The notes under the pieces were generated by a model that saw nothing but the letters and a program-made list of their open reading frames with translations, did no database searches and was not told the DNA's origin. A program made the translations under genes and the position numbers. From Sphingomonas sp. LY54 (GTDB lineage Bacteria; Pseudomonadota; Alphaproteobacteria; Sphingomonadales; Sphingomonadaceae), in contig NZ_CP141588.1 in NCBI RefSeq assembly GCF_035594035.1, positions 620,001 through 684,000 of the forward strand: a DNA stretch of 64,000 nucleotides, in the 5' to 3' direction. Position 1 is the stretch's first letter, and every line of letters starts with the position of its first letter. Below are positions 48,433-57,787 of this stretch, one piece after another.

Positions 48433-50517
48433 TCAGAACCCCACCAACTGGTCGATCTTGGCCCGGATACGCGCGACCGAGGGGACCGCCCAGTCGAGCA
48501 GCACCGGATTATGCGGGCTCGGGATATCGGGCATGGTCAGGCGCGAGACCGGCGCGTCGAGATCCATGAACGCTTCGTCGGCGACCACGGCCGCAATCTC
48601 CGCGCCGAAGCCGCCGGTCTGGAGATCCTCGTGGACGATCAGGCAGCGGCGCGTGCGGCGGACCGACTCCAACACCATCTCGCGGTCCCACGGCATCAGA
48701 GTGCGCAGATCGATCACGTCGGCGGAGAAGTCCTTTGCCGCCTCCTCGCAGCGAGGCACCATCGCCCCCCAGGTCACGATCGTGATGTCGCTGCCCTCGC
48801 GCGTCTTCTTCGCCTTCCCGAACGGCAGGACATAATCGTCCCCCGGATAGGGGCGGCGCGCCCAGACGTCGTCGAGCATCGCGCGATGCTCGAAGAAGAC
48901 GACCGGATCGTTGCCGCGCAGGCCGGTGCGGAGCAGGCCGACCGCATCCTCGGCATTGCTCGGCACCGCAACCTTCCAGCCCGGATTGTGGACGAACTGG
49001 ACCTCGTTGGTCTGGCTGTGCCACGGGTCGCCGCACTTGAAGAAGCCGCCCGGGATGCGCAGCACCATCGGCGCGGCGAAACGGTTGTGGGTGCGCCAGC
49101 GCATCGTGCCGCAATCGTTGATCTGCTCGAGCGCGGGCTCGGCATATTTGCGGAATTGGATTTCGGGCACCGGCATCAGGCCGGCCATCGCCATGCCGAC
49201 GGCGCGGCCGACAATGCCTTCTTCCGACAGGCTGGTGTCGAACACGCGCTCGATGCCGAACTTGTCCTGGAGGCCGAGCGTCACCGCGTGGACGCCGCCC
49301 TTGGGGCCGATATCCTCGCCGAACAGAAGGACCCGCGGGTTGATCGCGAGCTCGTGGTCGAGCGTCCGGCGGATCGCGGTCACCATGTTGATGCGCTTGC
49401 CCTCGGGGTTCGGGTGCTCGGTCGACGCCGGCGCCACGTAGCCGTGCGTCCACTGGCCGCCGATCTGCTGCATCTCGCCTTCGTAGAAGACGTTGGCGAG
49501 GACCGTCTCGGGATCGGCCACACCGCGCGCCTCGGCGATCTCGCGCGCTGTCTCAACCGCGGCCGCGGCCTCGGCGGCGATCCTGTCCCACTCGGCTTCG
49601 TCCAGCAGGGAGCCGACCAGATAGGATTTCAATTTGGGCAGAGGATCGCGCGCCCATTCGGAGGCGACGAATTCCTCGCTCTTATAGGTCTGGGTGTCCT
49701 GGAAGCTGTGGCCCTGGAGCCGCGGAACCGTCAGCCGCAGCAAGGCCGGCCCATTGCGCCCGCGGACATGGTCGGTCGCCTCGCGCAGCAGCCGCGCCGC
49801 CTCGGCCGGCTCGGTGCCGTCGCCCGAGAAGACCTGGAGACCGGTGAAGCTTTCGAGATTGCGGGCAATGTTGCCGCCCGGAGTCTGGTAGGTCGAGGGG
49901 ACCGAGATGCCGTATTGATTGTCCTCGATGTAGAAGAGCATCGGCAGCTTCTGCGTCGTCGCGATCGTCAGCGCCGCCCAGAAGCCGTTGGTCGCAACCG
50001 AGGCGTCGCCGCCCAGCACGACCGCCATCGCGTCGTCATAAGACGCGTCGCCGAGCACGGTCCGGTAATATTCGATCGCCTGCGCCCAGCCGGCGGTCGG
50101 CGTATATTGCGCGCCGACGCCGCCCGACATCGGCAGCGCCGGGGCGCCGTTCGGGTTCGGATAGTTGAACACGACGCCGATGTCGCGGCCGTCCGAATAG
50201 CCGCCGGCGCGGCCCATCGCCGAGCCGAGCGCATCCTCGAGCGGCACGCCGAGCGAGAGCAGCAGGGGCCGCGAGCGATAATAGCCGCAGGCCGCGTCCT
50301 TGGGCCGATCGAGCCGCGAGCCGAGCAGGATCTGGGCCATGTCGTGCCCGCGCGCCGAGAATTGGTAGAGCACCTTCTTCTCGGGAACGAGAGTCTCTTC
50401 CTCGAGCTTGTCGAGCGCGCGGGACAGCTGGAGGAGGTAGGCGACCTTCCTCCAGTCGTAATCCGGATCGGGCGAGTTCCCCCTGGTCCTCGGTGCCATC
50501 GCCAGATCTTCGGCCAT
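48433..50517 (-). CDS. Fused alpha-beta E1 of branched-chain-type 2-oxoacid dehydrogenase
   Basis: The 694-residue protein joins E1 alpha (residues about 1-330) to E1 beta (about 360-694). The alpha part has the thiamine diphosphate motif VLGGDASVATNGFWAAL with IEDNQYGIS. The beta part has LLFGEDIGPKGGVHAVT and VPEIQFRKYAEPAL. E1 decarboxylates a 2-oxoacid and acylates the E2 lipoyl group. It lies 2 bases before the E2 gene. The alpha/beta fusion resembles 2-oxoisovalerate dehydrogenases. Beside an aminotransferase it suggests amino-acid breakdown. Confidence 0.9.
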   Translation of the reverse strand: MAEDLAMAPRTRGNSPDPDYDWRKVAYLLQLSRALDKLEEETLVPEKKVLYQFSARGHDMAQILLGSRLDRPKDAACGYYRSRPLLLSLGVPLEDALGSAMGRAGGYSDGRDIGVVFNYPNPNGAPALPMSGGVGAQYTPTAGWAQAIEYYRTVLGDASYDDAMAVVLGGDASVATNGFWAALTIATTQKLPMLFYIEDNQYGISVPSTYQTPGGNIARNLESFTGLQVFSGDGTEPAEAARLLREATDHVRGRNGPALLRLTVPRLQGHSFQDTQTYKSEEFVASEWARDPLPKLKSYLVGSLLDEAEWDRIAAEAAAAVETAREIAEARGVADPETVLANVFYEGEMQQIGGQWTHGYVAPASTEHPNPEGKRINMVTAIRRTLDHELAINPRVLLFGEDIGPKGGVHAVTLGLQDKFGIERVFDTSLSEEGIVGRAVGMAMAGLMPVPEIQFRKYAEPALEQINDCGTMRWRTHNRFAAPMVLRIPGGFFKCGDPWHSQTNEVQFVHNPGWKVAVPSNAEDAVGLLRTGLRGNDPVVFFEHRAMLDDVWARRPYPGDDYVLPFGKAKKTREGSDITIVTWGAMVPRCEEAAKDFSADVIDLRTLMPWDREMVLESVRRTRRCLIVHEDLQTGGFGAEIAAVVADEAFMDLDAPVSRLTMPDIPSPHNPVLLDWAVPSVARIRAKIDQLVGF

Positions 50518-50520
50518 AAA

Positions 50521-51729
50521 TTACTCCGGAAGGCGCGCCGCCACGGCGGCCGCGAAACGGTCGACATTCTCGTCGGACAGGCCGGCGACGTTGAACCGCC
50601 CCGAACCGGCCATGTAGATCGCATCCTTCTCGCGCAGGTCGGCGACCTGTTCGGGCGACAGGGGCAGCATCGAGAACATGCCGTTCTGCTGGTCGACATA
50701 AGCAAGGCGCGGATCGAAGGCGGCAATGCGGGCGCGCAGGTGGCGGATGCGGGCGAGCATCTCGTCCAGCTCGGCGCGCCAGTCGGCGGCGAGTTCGGGC
50801 GTGTCGAGCACGGTGCGGACGACAGCGGCGCCGTGATCGGGCGGCATCGACCAGCTGGTGCGCGCCATCACCGCGAGATTGCCGAGGATGACCTTGGCCT
50901 GCTCGGCATTGCTGCCCTTCACGAACAGGGATCCGGTGCGCTCGCGATAGAGGCCGAAATTCTTGTCGTTGCTGTGCGCGACCAGGGCCTGGTCGGCCGC
51001 GTCGACGACCAGGCGCATGCCGGCCGCGTCGGCCTCGAGCCCGTTGCCGAGGCCCTGGTAAGCGAGGTCGACCAAGGGAACGAGGCCGCGGCGCGACACG
51101 ATGTCGGCCAGCGCCTTCCACTCGTCGAGGCTGAGATCGGCGCCGGTCGGATTGTGGCAGCAGCCGTGGACGAGGACGATGTCTCCCGCGCGCGTCTCTT
51201 CGAGCGCGGCCATCATGCGATCGAACAGGACGGCCTTCTTGGCCTTGTCGTAATAAGGATAATCGACGAACGGCACGCCGGCGCTGCCGATCAGCGGGGT
51301 GTGGTTCGGCCAGGTCGGCTGGCCGACGAAGATGCGCGCATCCGAGCCGGTCGCCTTGATGAGTTCCGCGCCGAGGCGCAGCGCGCCGCAGCCGCCGGGC
51401 GTCTGCAGGCCGACGATGCGGTCGTCGCGGGCACGCTCGGGGCCGAAGGCCATTTCCTTGATCAAGGCGACGAAGCGGACGTCGCCTTCCGAGCCGAGAT
51501 AGGCCTTGGTTTCCTGCGTATCGAGCAGGATCTTCTCGGCAGCCTTCACCGCGCGCAGGATCGGCGTATTGCCGGCCGCGTCCTTATAGACGCCGACGCC
51601 GAGATCCATTTTCTCCGGCCGCGGATCGGCATTGACCAGGCCGATGATCGCCAGCAGCGCGTCCGCGGGCTGCGCCTTCAGGCTGTCGAACAGATTGGGC
51701 TTGGTATCCAGGATCAGCGTGTCGGTCAT
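50521..51729 (-). CDS. Aromatic/aspartate aminotransferase, class I
   Basis: The 402-residue PLP enzyme of the tyrB/aspC type has GVGVYKDAAGNTPIL, the HGCCHNPTGADLS motif, DLAYQGLGNGLE, the PLP Lys in SNDKNFGLYRERTG and the substrate Arg region GRFNVAGL near the end. AGAGGAA precedes the ATG. It is 3 bases upstream of the E1 gene in the same direction, so amino-acid transamination probably feeds 2-oxoacids to the dehydrogenase. Specificity between Asp, Tyr and Phe cannot be set from sequence. Confidence 0.9.
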   Translation of the reverse strand: MTDTLILDTKPNLFDSLKAQPADALLAIIGLVNADPRPEKMDLGVGVYKDAAGNTPILRAVKAAEKILLDTQETKAYLGSEGDVRFVALIKEMAFGPERARDDRIVGLQTPGGCGALRLGAELIKATGSDARIFVGQPTWPNHTPLIGSAGVPFVDYPYYDKAKKAVLFDRMMAALEETRAGDIVLVHGCCHNPTGADLSLDEWKALADIVSRRGLVPLVDLAYQGLGNGLEADAAGMRLVVDAADQALVAHSNDKNFGLYRERTGSLFVKGSNAEQAKVILGNLAVMARTSWSMPPDHGAAVVRTVLDTPELAADWRAELDEMLARIRHLRARIAAFDPRLAYVDQQNGMFSMLPLSPEQVADLREKDAIYMAGSGRFNVAGLSDENVDRFAAAVAARLPE

Positions 51730-51854
51730 TTCGGTTCCTCTGCGCCCGCCAAACGCGGGGTTCGGCAGGCGAATACAACTATCGCACACTCGTTCCAAAT
51801 GCGTATCAATCTAGTGCCACTCGGCAATGGAATTGAAACGCCTGTTTCGTTACA
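51730..51854. promoter_or_regulatory. Divergent control region between aminotransferase and Lrp genes
   Basis: These 125 bases hold the promoters of both operons. An inverted repeat GAAAC-GCCT-GTTTC (51835-51848) lies 7 bases before the Lrp start, a plausible site for autoregulation. The region is AT-richer than the flanks. No clean -35/-10 pair is assigned. Confidence 0.4.
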
Positions 51855-52334
51855 ATGATACCTATGAAAGAAACGGATCAGCTAGACGCAATCGACCGGC
51901 GAATCGTCCGCGAGCTGCAACGCGACGCCAGCCTCAGCCACGCCGCCCTGGCCGAGAAGGTGGGCGCGTCCGCGGCCTCGGTCTGGCGACGGGTCCGGGC
52001 CCTCGAAAAGGCGGGCGTGCTCGGCAAGACCGTCCGCCTCGCCGACGCCAGCCTGCTCGACCGCTCGGTCAACGTGCTCTGCCAGATCCGCATGACCCGG
52101 CAGACGATCGAGGCGCGCGCCGAATTCGAGGAGTTCATCCGCGCCCGCGAGGAGATCGTCGAGTGCTACGCCATGTCGGGCGAATGGGACTATCTGCTGC
52201 GCATCTCGGTCCGCGACGTCGCCGACTATGACCGCTTCGTGATGCGCGGCGTCCTCGCCCACCCGTCGGTCGCCCACGCCGCATCGAACTTCGCGCTCCG
52301 CCAAGTCAAATACACGACGGAAATCCCGGTCTAG
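51855..52334 (+). CDS. Lrp/AsnC family regulator
   Basis: The 159-residue regulator has the N-terminal HTH (DQLDAIDRRIVRELQRDASL; AALAEKVGASAASVWRRV) and the C-terminal RAM ligand domain (VECYAMSGEWDYLLRISVRD). It is divergent from the aminotransferase-E1-E2 operon and probably controls it in response to an amino acid. Met codons at 51855 and 51864 are both possible starts; no clear ribosome site is seen. Confidence 0.88.
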   Translation: MIPMKETDQLDAIDRRIVRELQRDASLSHAALAEKVGASAASVWRRVRALEKAGVLGKTVRLADASLLDRSVNVLCQIRMTRQTIEARAEFEEFIRAREEIVECYAMSGEWDYLLRISVRDVADYDRFVMRGVLAHPSVAHAASNFALRQVKYTTEIPV

Positions 52335-52408
52335 CACTATTCGAAACAAGAGTGACGGCGCGCATTCATAACGCTAGTGTTCCGATTGCAGTATGCTTGG
52401 GGGGGACC

Positions 52409-53227
52409 ATGACGCTGAAGCTTATGAGTTTCATGTCACTCATCGCGTCGACGTCGGTCGTCCACGCTGCGGCATCCGATGGCGTCGCGCCGACCGGCAA
52501 ATGGACCGTCAATTTCCGCGACGCCCAATGTGTCGCGACGCGCGCCTATGGCAGCGAGAAGAAGCCGCTATTCCTGGCTCTCAAGGCGCCTGCCGTCGGC
52601 GATGTCATGCAGATTGCGGTGATGCAGCAATCCTATGGCATGGGCGCAAGCCAGGTCGAGGCCGACATACGCTTCGACCGGCTGTCTCCGGTCCAGACGA
52701 CGATGCTGACGTTCAATTCGGACGACAGGAAACTGCGCGTGCACCTGCTCAACATGCCGGCCGCCGACTTCGTGCCGGCGCGCGGTGCGCAGACGCTGAC
52801 GGTCAGCGCCACCGACTTCCGCGAGCAATTCGCCCTGACGCTCATGGACCCGCTCTTGCAAGTGATGGAGCGATGCGTCGCCGACCTTCGCCAGGCCTGG
52901 AACGCCGACGAGGGCCAAGGCGGGCAGGCCCCGGGCGGCACTCGCGCCAGCGGAAATCTGAGAAACATCTTCAAATCGTCGGATTATCCGGATTTGCCGC
53001 TCCATAACGAACAAACCGGTACCGTTCGCGTGGCAGCCCTGATCGACGAAATGGGCCGCGTGGCCGATTGCACGATCCTGGAAACCAGCGGCTGGGCCAT
53101 GCTCGACGGGCAGAGCTGCGCGATCATCAAGGCACGCGCCATCTTCACCCCGGCGCGCGATCCCGACGGGAAGCCCGTCAAGGACGCCGTCATTCGCAGC
53201 GTCACCTGGAGACTGCGAGAGGGTTGA
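52409..53227 (+). CDS. Exported protein with TonB-type C-terminal domain
   Basis: The 272-residue protein has a signal peptide (SLIASTSVVHA). A long middle of unknown fold follows, and a C-terminal TonB-like domain from about residue 190 (GTVRVAALIDEMGRVADCTILETSGW; AIFTPARDPDGKPV). It lacks the Pro-rich arm and the membrane anchor of a working TonB, so it is probably a periplasmic protein using the TonB C-terminal fold. GGGGGG precedes the ATG at 52409. Not further identified. Confidence 0.75.
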   Translation: MTLKLMSFMSLIASTSVVHAAASDGVAPTGKWTVNFRDAQCVATRAYGSEKKPLFLALKAPAVGDVMQIAVMQQSYGMGASQVEADIRFDRLSPVQTTMLTFNSDDRKLRVHLLNMPAADFVPARGAQTLTVSATDFREQFALTLMDPLLQVMERCVADLRQAWNADEGQGGQAPGGTRASGNLRNIFKSSDYPDLPLHNEQTGTVRVAALIDEMGRVADCTILETSGWAMLDGQSCAIIKARAIFTPARDPDGKPVKDAVIRSVTWRLREG

Positions 53228-53323
53228 GCCACGCCGACGCCGGAAGAGCCCCATATGCGGGCTGACGGAACCCTCCCCTTCGCCGCGGATTGAATCGGCC
53301 GCGAAGCGAACGGGAGACGGACG

Positions 53324-54229
53324 ATGGCCGCGCGGCCTTATTGGAAGGGACAGATCAGGCTGGCGCTGGTCTCGATCCCGGTCGAGATCTATTCGGCGAC
53401 CAAGAGCGGCGCCACCATCGCCTTCAACCAGATCCACGAGCCGACCGGCAAGCGCATCAAATATGAGAAGGTCGTGCCTGGGATAGGCCCGGTCGATGCG
53501 GACGAGATCGTCAAAGGCTACCAATATGAGAAGGGCAGCTACGTGCTCCTCGACGACGAGGAGTTGGAAGCGGTCAAGCTCGAGAGCAAGAAGACCCTCG
53601 AGCTCACCCAGTTCGTGGACCAGCACGAGATCGACCCGCTTTATTACGAGAAGCCTTATTATGTCGTGCCGGCCGACGACCTTGCCGAGGAGGCGTTCGT
53701 CGTCCTGCGCGAGGCGCTGCGCGAAACCAAGAAGGTCGGGCTGGGCCAGCTCGCCATGCGCGGCCGCGAATATATCGTCAGCCTGAAGCCGTGCGGCCGC
53801 GGCATATTGATGGAGACTCTGCGCTACGCCGACGAGGTCAACAAGGCGCAGGGCTATTTCCGCGACATCGACGACATCAAGCCCGACCCCGAGCTGCTCG
53901 ATCTGGCCGAGACCCTGATCGAGAAGAAGACTTCCAAGTTCGATCCCGAAAAATTCCACGATCGCTATATCGACGCGCTCCACGAGCTCATCGAGAAGAA
54001 GCGCAAGGGCAAAACCATCACCGCCGAAGAGGAGGAAGCGCCCGCCCGCGGCTCCAACGTGATCGACCTGATGGCGGCGCTCAAGAAATCGATCGAGAAG
54101 CCCGGAGCCGGCGGCGCTGGCGACAAGCCCAAGAAAGCGGCCGCGAAGGCCGGGGCCAAGCCCGCCGTCAAGAAAGCGCCCGCCAAGGCGGCTCCGGTCA
54201 AGGCCGCTCCGGCGCGCAAGCGGGCTTGA
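53324..54229 (+). CDS. ku: Ku protein for non-homologous end joining
   Basis: The 301-residue bacterial Ku has the core beta-barrel (RPYWKGQIRLALVSIPVEIY; TGKRIKYEKVVPGIGPV; LRYADEV) and a Lys/Ala-rich tail (about residues 265-301), as in other bacterial Ku that bind LigD. It holds DNA ends and recruits LigD, encoded 3 bases downstream. A GGAAC-N16-GATT upstream is EcfG-like but two bases off at the -10. Confidence 0.95.
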   Translation: MAARPYWKGQIRLALVSIPVEIYSATKSGATIAFNQIHEPTGKRIKYEKVVPGIGPVDADEIVKGYQYEKGSYVLLDDEELEAVKLESKKTLELTQFVDQHEIDPLYYEKPYYVVPADDLAEEAFVVLREALRETKKVGLGQLAMRGREYIVSLKPCGRGILMETLRYADEVNKAQGYFRDIDDIKPDPELLDLAETLIEKKTSKFDPEKFHDRYIDALHELIEKKRKGKTITAEEEEAPARGSNVIDLMAALKKSIEKPGAGGAGDKPKKAAAKAGAKPAVKKAPAKAAPVKAAPARKRA

Positions 54230-54232
54230 CGC

Positions 54233-56794
54233 ATGGCGAAAAAGGCCGACGCGCTCGCCGCCTACAACAAGAAACGGGATTTCTCGAAAACGGCCGAACC
54301 CAAGGGCGGCTACGACACCCTCCCCTGGGGCGACGGCAACGGCTTCATCGTCCAGAAGCACGACGCGACCCGCCTCCATTACGATTTCCGGCTCGAAATG
54401 GAGGGCACGCTCAAGAGCTGGGCGGTGACGCGCGGCCCGAGCCTCGATCCCGACGACAAAAGGCTGTCCGTCCGCACCGAGGACCACCCCCTCTCCTACG
54501 CCACGTTCGAGGGCACGATCCCCAAAGGCCAATATGGCGGCGGCACGGTGATGCTGTGGGACCGCGGCACCTGGACCCCCGACCCGCGCAAGGACCCGCG
54601 CAAGACGATCGAGGAAGGCCATCTCCACTTCACGCTCGATGGCGAGCGAATGAAGGGCGAATGGGTGATGTTCCGCCTCAAGCCGCGCGGCAACGAGAAG
54701 AACGAGAACTGGATCCTGCGCAAGGTCGAGGACGACCAGGCGGGCAGTTCGACCGGGCTCACTGAGAAATTTCTGACCAGCATCAAGACCGGCCGGACGA
54801 TGAACGAGATCGCCGAGGGCAAGAAGGCGAAAGAGCTGACGACGTTCCAGAAGAGCCTGAAGACAAAAGTGGCGCGCTCTCCGGCCAAGGGCATCCCGGC
54901 GAAGGCCGGGATCTCAGCAAAGGATCGCACCAAGCCTTCCCGAGGCCCCGGCCTCCGCCGGGGCAACGGCAAGCCCCCCGCCTTCCGCGAGCCGCAGAAG
55001 GCGACCTTGGTCGACAATGTTCCGTCCGGCTCGGCCTGGATCCACGAGATGAAATATGACGGCTATCGGTGCCTGCTCGGGATCAGCGGCGGCGAGGCCA
55101 AGGTCTACACCCGATCCGGCCTCGACTGGTCCGACAAATTCCCCGAGATCGTCGAGGCCGCGCGCACGCTCGACTGCGGCAGCGCCTTGCTCGACGGCGA
55201 GATCGTCAAGCTCGACGACCAGGGCAATACCGGCTTCTCAGCGCTGCAGCAGGCGATCAGCGAAGGCGGCCGCGGCCTCAGCCTGTTTCTGTTCGACGCG
55301 CTCGAGCTCAATGGCGAGGAACTCGCCTCGCTTCCCAATATCGAGCGCAAACAGCGCCTTGCCTCGCTGCTCGGCGACGGTCGCCCGCCCCTCATCCTTT
55401 ATGCGGAGCATATCGTCGGCCAGGGCGAGAAATTGTTCGACGCGATGTGCGACGCCGGTCAGGAAGGCATCATCTCGAAGAAGGCCGACGCTCCCTATCG
55501 CGGCGCGCGCACCAAGGCTTGGCTCAAGGTCAAATGCACGCGCCGGCAGGAGTTCGTGATCGTCGGCTGGCTGCCGAGCGAGGCCAAGGCGCGCGGGATA
55601 AGATCGCTGCTGCTGGCGGTGAACGAGGGCGGCAAGCTGCGCTATGCCGGCAAGGTCGGCACCGGCTTCAACATGCAGACGCTCCAGGATCTGTCCGCGC
55701 GCTTCGCCAAGCTCGAGGCGAAAAAGGCTGCGCTCGAGGTGCCCCGCGCCGAGGCCCGCGGCGCGCGCTGGCTGAAGCCCGAACTGGTCGCCGAGATCGC
55801 GTTCGCCGAATTCACCGCCGACAAGGTGGTCCGCCACGCCAGCTTCCTCGGCCTGCGCTCGGACAAGAAGCCGGACGACGTCGTCGAGGAGAAGCCGCAG
55901 CCGCTGCCGAAAGCCGCGACCGCCCCCGCTGCGGATGCGGTGAAGATCAGCAATCCGGACCGGGTGATCTTCCCGGATTCGAGCGTCACCAAGGGCCAGC
56001 TCGCCGATTATTACCGCGCCATCGGATCGATCATGCTGCCCTGGGCCGCCGACCGGCCCATCAGCCTCGTCCGCTGCCCGCAGGGCCGGGCCAAAAAGTG
56101 CTTCTTCCAGAAGCATGACGCCGGCACGTTCGGCGAGCATGTCATGCAGGTTCCGATCCTCGAGAAGAACGGCGCCACCGAGGATTATATCTACGTCGCC
56201 GATCTGGCCGGGCTGCTGACCTGCGTGCAGATGGGCACGATCGAGTTTCACGGCTGGGGCTCGCGTGTCGCCGACGTCGAGAAGCCGGACCGGATCGTGT
56301 TCGACCTCGATCCCGACGAGGGGCTCGGCTTCGACGAAGTGCGCCGCGCCGCGCGCGACCTCAAGGGCTTCCTTGCCGACATGGGCCTGCAGACCTTCCC
56401 GATGCTGACCGGGGGCAAGGGCGTGCATGTTATCGTGCCGCTGATGCCCGAGGCGGAATGGCCCGAAGTGCGCGATTTCGCCCAGCGTTTCTGCGTCGCC
56501 TTGGCCACCGCCGAGCCCGAGCGCTTCACCGCCAATCTCGCCAAGGCGCGGCGCAAGGGCCGCATCTTCCTCGATTATCTGCGCAACCAGCGCGGCGCGA
56601 CCGCGGTCATGCCTTATTCCGCGCGCGCCCGCGCCGGCGCGCCGGTCGCCGCTCCGATTACCTGGGAGGAACTGGACGATTATGAGAGCGGCGCACGCTA
56701 CTCGGTGCTCGACAGCGATCTGCTGCTCGAACGCACTTCAAGCCGCGCCCTCCAGGGCTGGGGCGAGGCTGCGCAGACTCTCCCGGACGTCTAG
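54233..56794 (+). CDS. ligD: Multifunctional DNA ligase D
   Basis: The 853-residue enzyme has the order 3'-phosphoesterase (about residues 30-180; RLHYDFRLEMEG, DHPLSYATFEGTIPKGQYG), ATP ligase (about 250-540; nucleophile Lys274 in MKYDGYR) and primase-polymerase (about 570-850; metal motif FDLDPDEG). It processes, fills and seals Ku-held ends. The linker near residues 219-246 is encoded by a pair of palindromic repeats (see separate entry). Start ATG 54233 is 3 bases after ku. Confidence 0.95.
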   Translation: MAKKADALAAYNKKRDFSKTAEPKGGYDTLPWGDGNGFIVQKHDATRLHYDFRLEMEGTLKSWAVTRGPSLDPDDKRLSVRTEDHPLSYATFEGTIPKGQYGGGTVMLWDRGTWTPDPRKDPRKTIEEGHLHFTLDGERMKGEWVMFRLKPRGNEKNENWILRKVEDDQAGSSTGLTEKFLTSIKTGRTMNEIAEGKKAKELTTFQKSLKTKVARSPAKGIPAKAGISAKDRTKPSRGPGLRRGNGKPPAFREPQKATLVDNVPSGSAWIHEMKYDGYRCLLGISGGEAKVYTRSGLDWSDKFPEIVEAARTLDCGSALLDGEIVKLDDQGNTGFSALQQAISEGGRGLSLFLFDALELNGEELASLPNIERKQRLASLLGDGRPPLILYAEHIVGQGEKLFDAMCDAGQEGIISKKADAPYRGARTKAWLKVKCTRRQEFVIVGWLPSEAKARGIRSLLLAVNEGGKLRYAGKVGTGFNMQTLQDLSARFAKLEAKKAALEVPRAEARGARWLKPELVAEIAFAEFTADKVVRHASFLGLRSDKKPDDVVEEKPQPLPKAATAPAADAVKISNPDRVIFPDSSVTKGQLADYYRAIGSIMLPWAADRPISLVRCPQGRAKKCFFQKHDAGTFGEHVMQVPILEKNGATEDYIYVADLAGLLTCVQMGTIEFHGWGSRVADVEKPDRIVFDLDPDEGLGFDEVRRAARDLKGFLADMGLQTFPMLTGGKGVHVIVPLMPEAEWPEVRDFAQRFCVALATAEPERFTANLAKARRKGRIFLDYLRNQRGATAVMPYSARARAGAPVAAPITWEELDDYESGARYSVLDSDLLLERTSSRALQGWGEAAQTLPDV
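54891..54967. repeat. Palindromic repeat pair inside ligD
   Basis: Two hairpin units, GCATCCCGGCGAAGGCCGGG with flanks (54891-54915) and GAGGCCCCGGCCTCCGCCGG onward (54942-54967), match the family at 13592-13736. They lie within the coding sequence and keep the frame. They encode Lys/Gly/Arg/Pro-rich residues in the linker between phosphoesterase and ligase domains. Confidence 0.75.
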
Positions 56795-57650
56795 GCGCCT
56801 TTCACCCGGGACATCCAATGCTGCGGTGGCCGGCCGAACCGGCGCCGGAATGCGTGGCTGAGCGCGGTCGCGTCCGAATAACCGGCGGCCTCAGCGACGG
56901 AGGACACCGATGCCCCCTGCTCCAGCGCCGCGACCGCCCGCTCCAGCCGGAGCGCGCGGTGATAGGCGATCGGCGACTGGCCGAAGGCGAGGCGGAAATA
57001 GCGAGCGAGGTGGAATTGGGAGAGCCCGGCCACCTGCGCCAGTTCGGCGAGCGGCACGGCGCGGCTGTCGCAGGCGTGGAGATGGTCGCGGGCGCGTTCC
57101 AGCTTCTGATAGAGCGCGCGGCGGGTCGATGCCTTGGCGGCCTTCAGCGATTCGATCGCGACGCGGCTCTCTGCAAGCGGCTCCGCCACTGCCGCTTCCA
57201 CTCGCGCCACCAGCGCCGGCGCGAGGATCGGCCCGAGCTCCGGCCGTCCGGCAATCATGTGGCCATAATGGGCGAGCACGCGGCCCATCGCGCTCGTCCG
57301 GCTGGAAAGCACCAGCGCCCGAGCACCGGATCGTGTCCGTGCGCCAGCGCCCTGTCGTCGCGCCCGGCCGCGGGGGCGATCAGCAGGCACAGGCCGATTG
57401 TCTCCTCGCGATTGATCGCATGGCACTCGGTGCCGGCATCGAGATAGAGAAACTGACCCGGCTCGACCCGCACGGTGCGGCCGTCAATCTCGTAATATTC
57501 GGCCCCCTGCATCACCAGCTTGAGCGAGGGTGCAGGCGCCGCGATCCGGCACGTCGTCGGAGCAAGGCGCGAGAGCACGACCTTGCCGGCGGTCGGCGGC
57601 GTCGCTTCCGCGTCGTTGGCACGGTCCATAAGCCTGAACATCGCCGTCAT
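56791..57650 (-). pseudogene. AraC family regulator split by a one-base frameshift
   Basis: The N-terminal part runs from ATG 57650 (after GGGGAGGCGAG) with a cupin-like sensor (GAEYYEIDGRTVRVEPGQFL; GTECHAINREETIGL). The frame then breaks near 57312-57323. The C-terminal part, from LVLSSRTSAMGRVLAHYG to the stop at 56791, contains both HTH motifs (VPLAELAQVAGLSQFHLARYF; SSVAEAAGYSDATALSHAF). The two join smoothly if one base is added near CTCGGGCGCTGG. The total of 860 bases is one short of a whole number of codons. Either a real lesion or a sequence error. Confidence 0.85.
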
Positions 57651-57787
57651 GCTCGCCTCCCCACCCACGCATAACAGCCTGCGAAAGATGAACAATCCCT
57701 GACGAAAAGCACGAAATTCGCAAGTTTCAACATGGCGCGACCCGCCCAGGTGATGTATGTAAGCGGCACACCGTCTCGTGGGGAGAT

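Noticed and set aside
48511..51858. A plus-strand open frame of over 1100 codons opposite the E1 and aminotransferase genes
   Set aside because: The reverse strand encodes well-known enzymes with all motifs; the plus frame has low-complexity composition and no family features.
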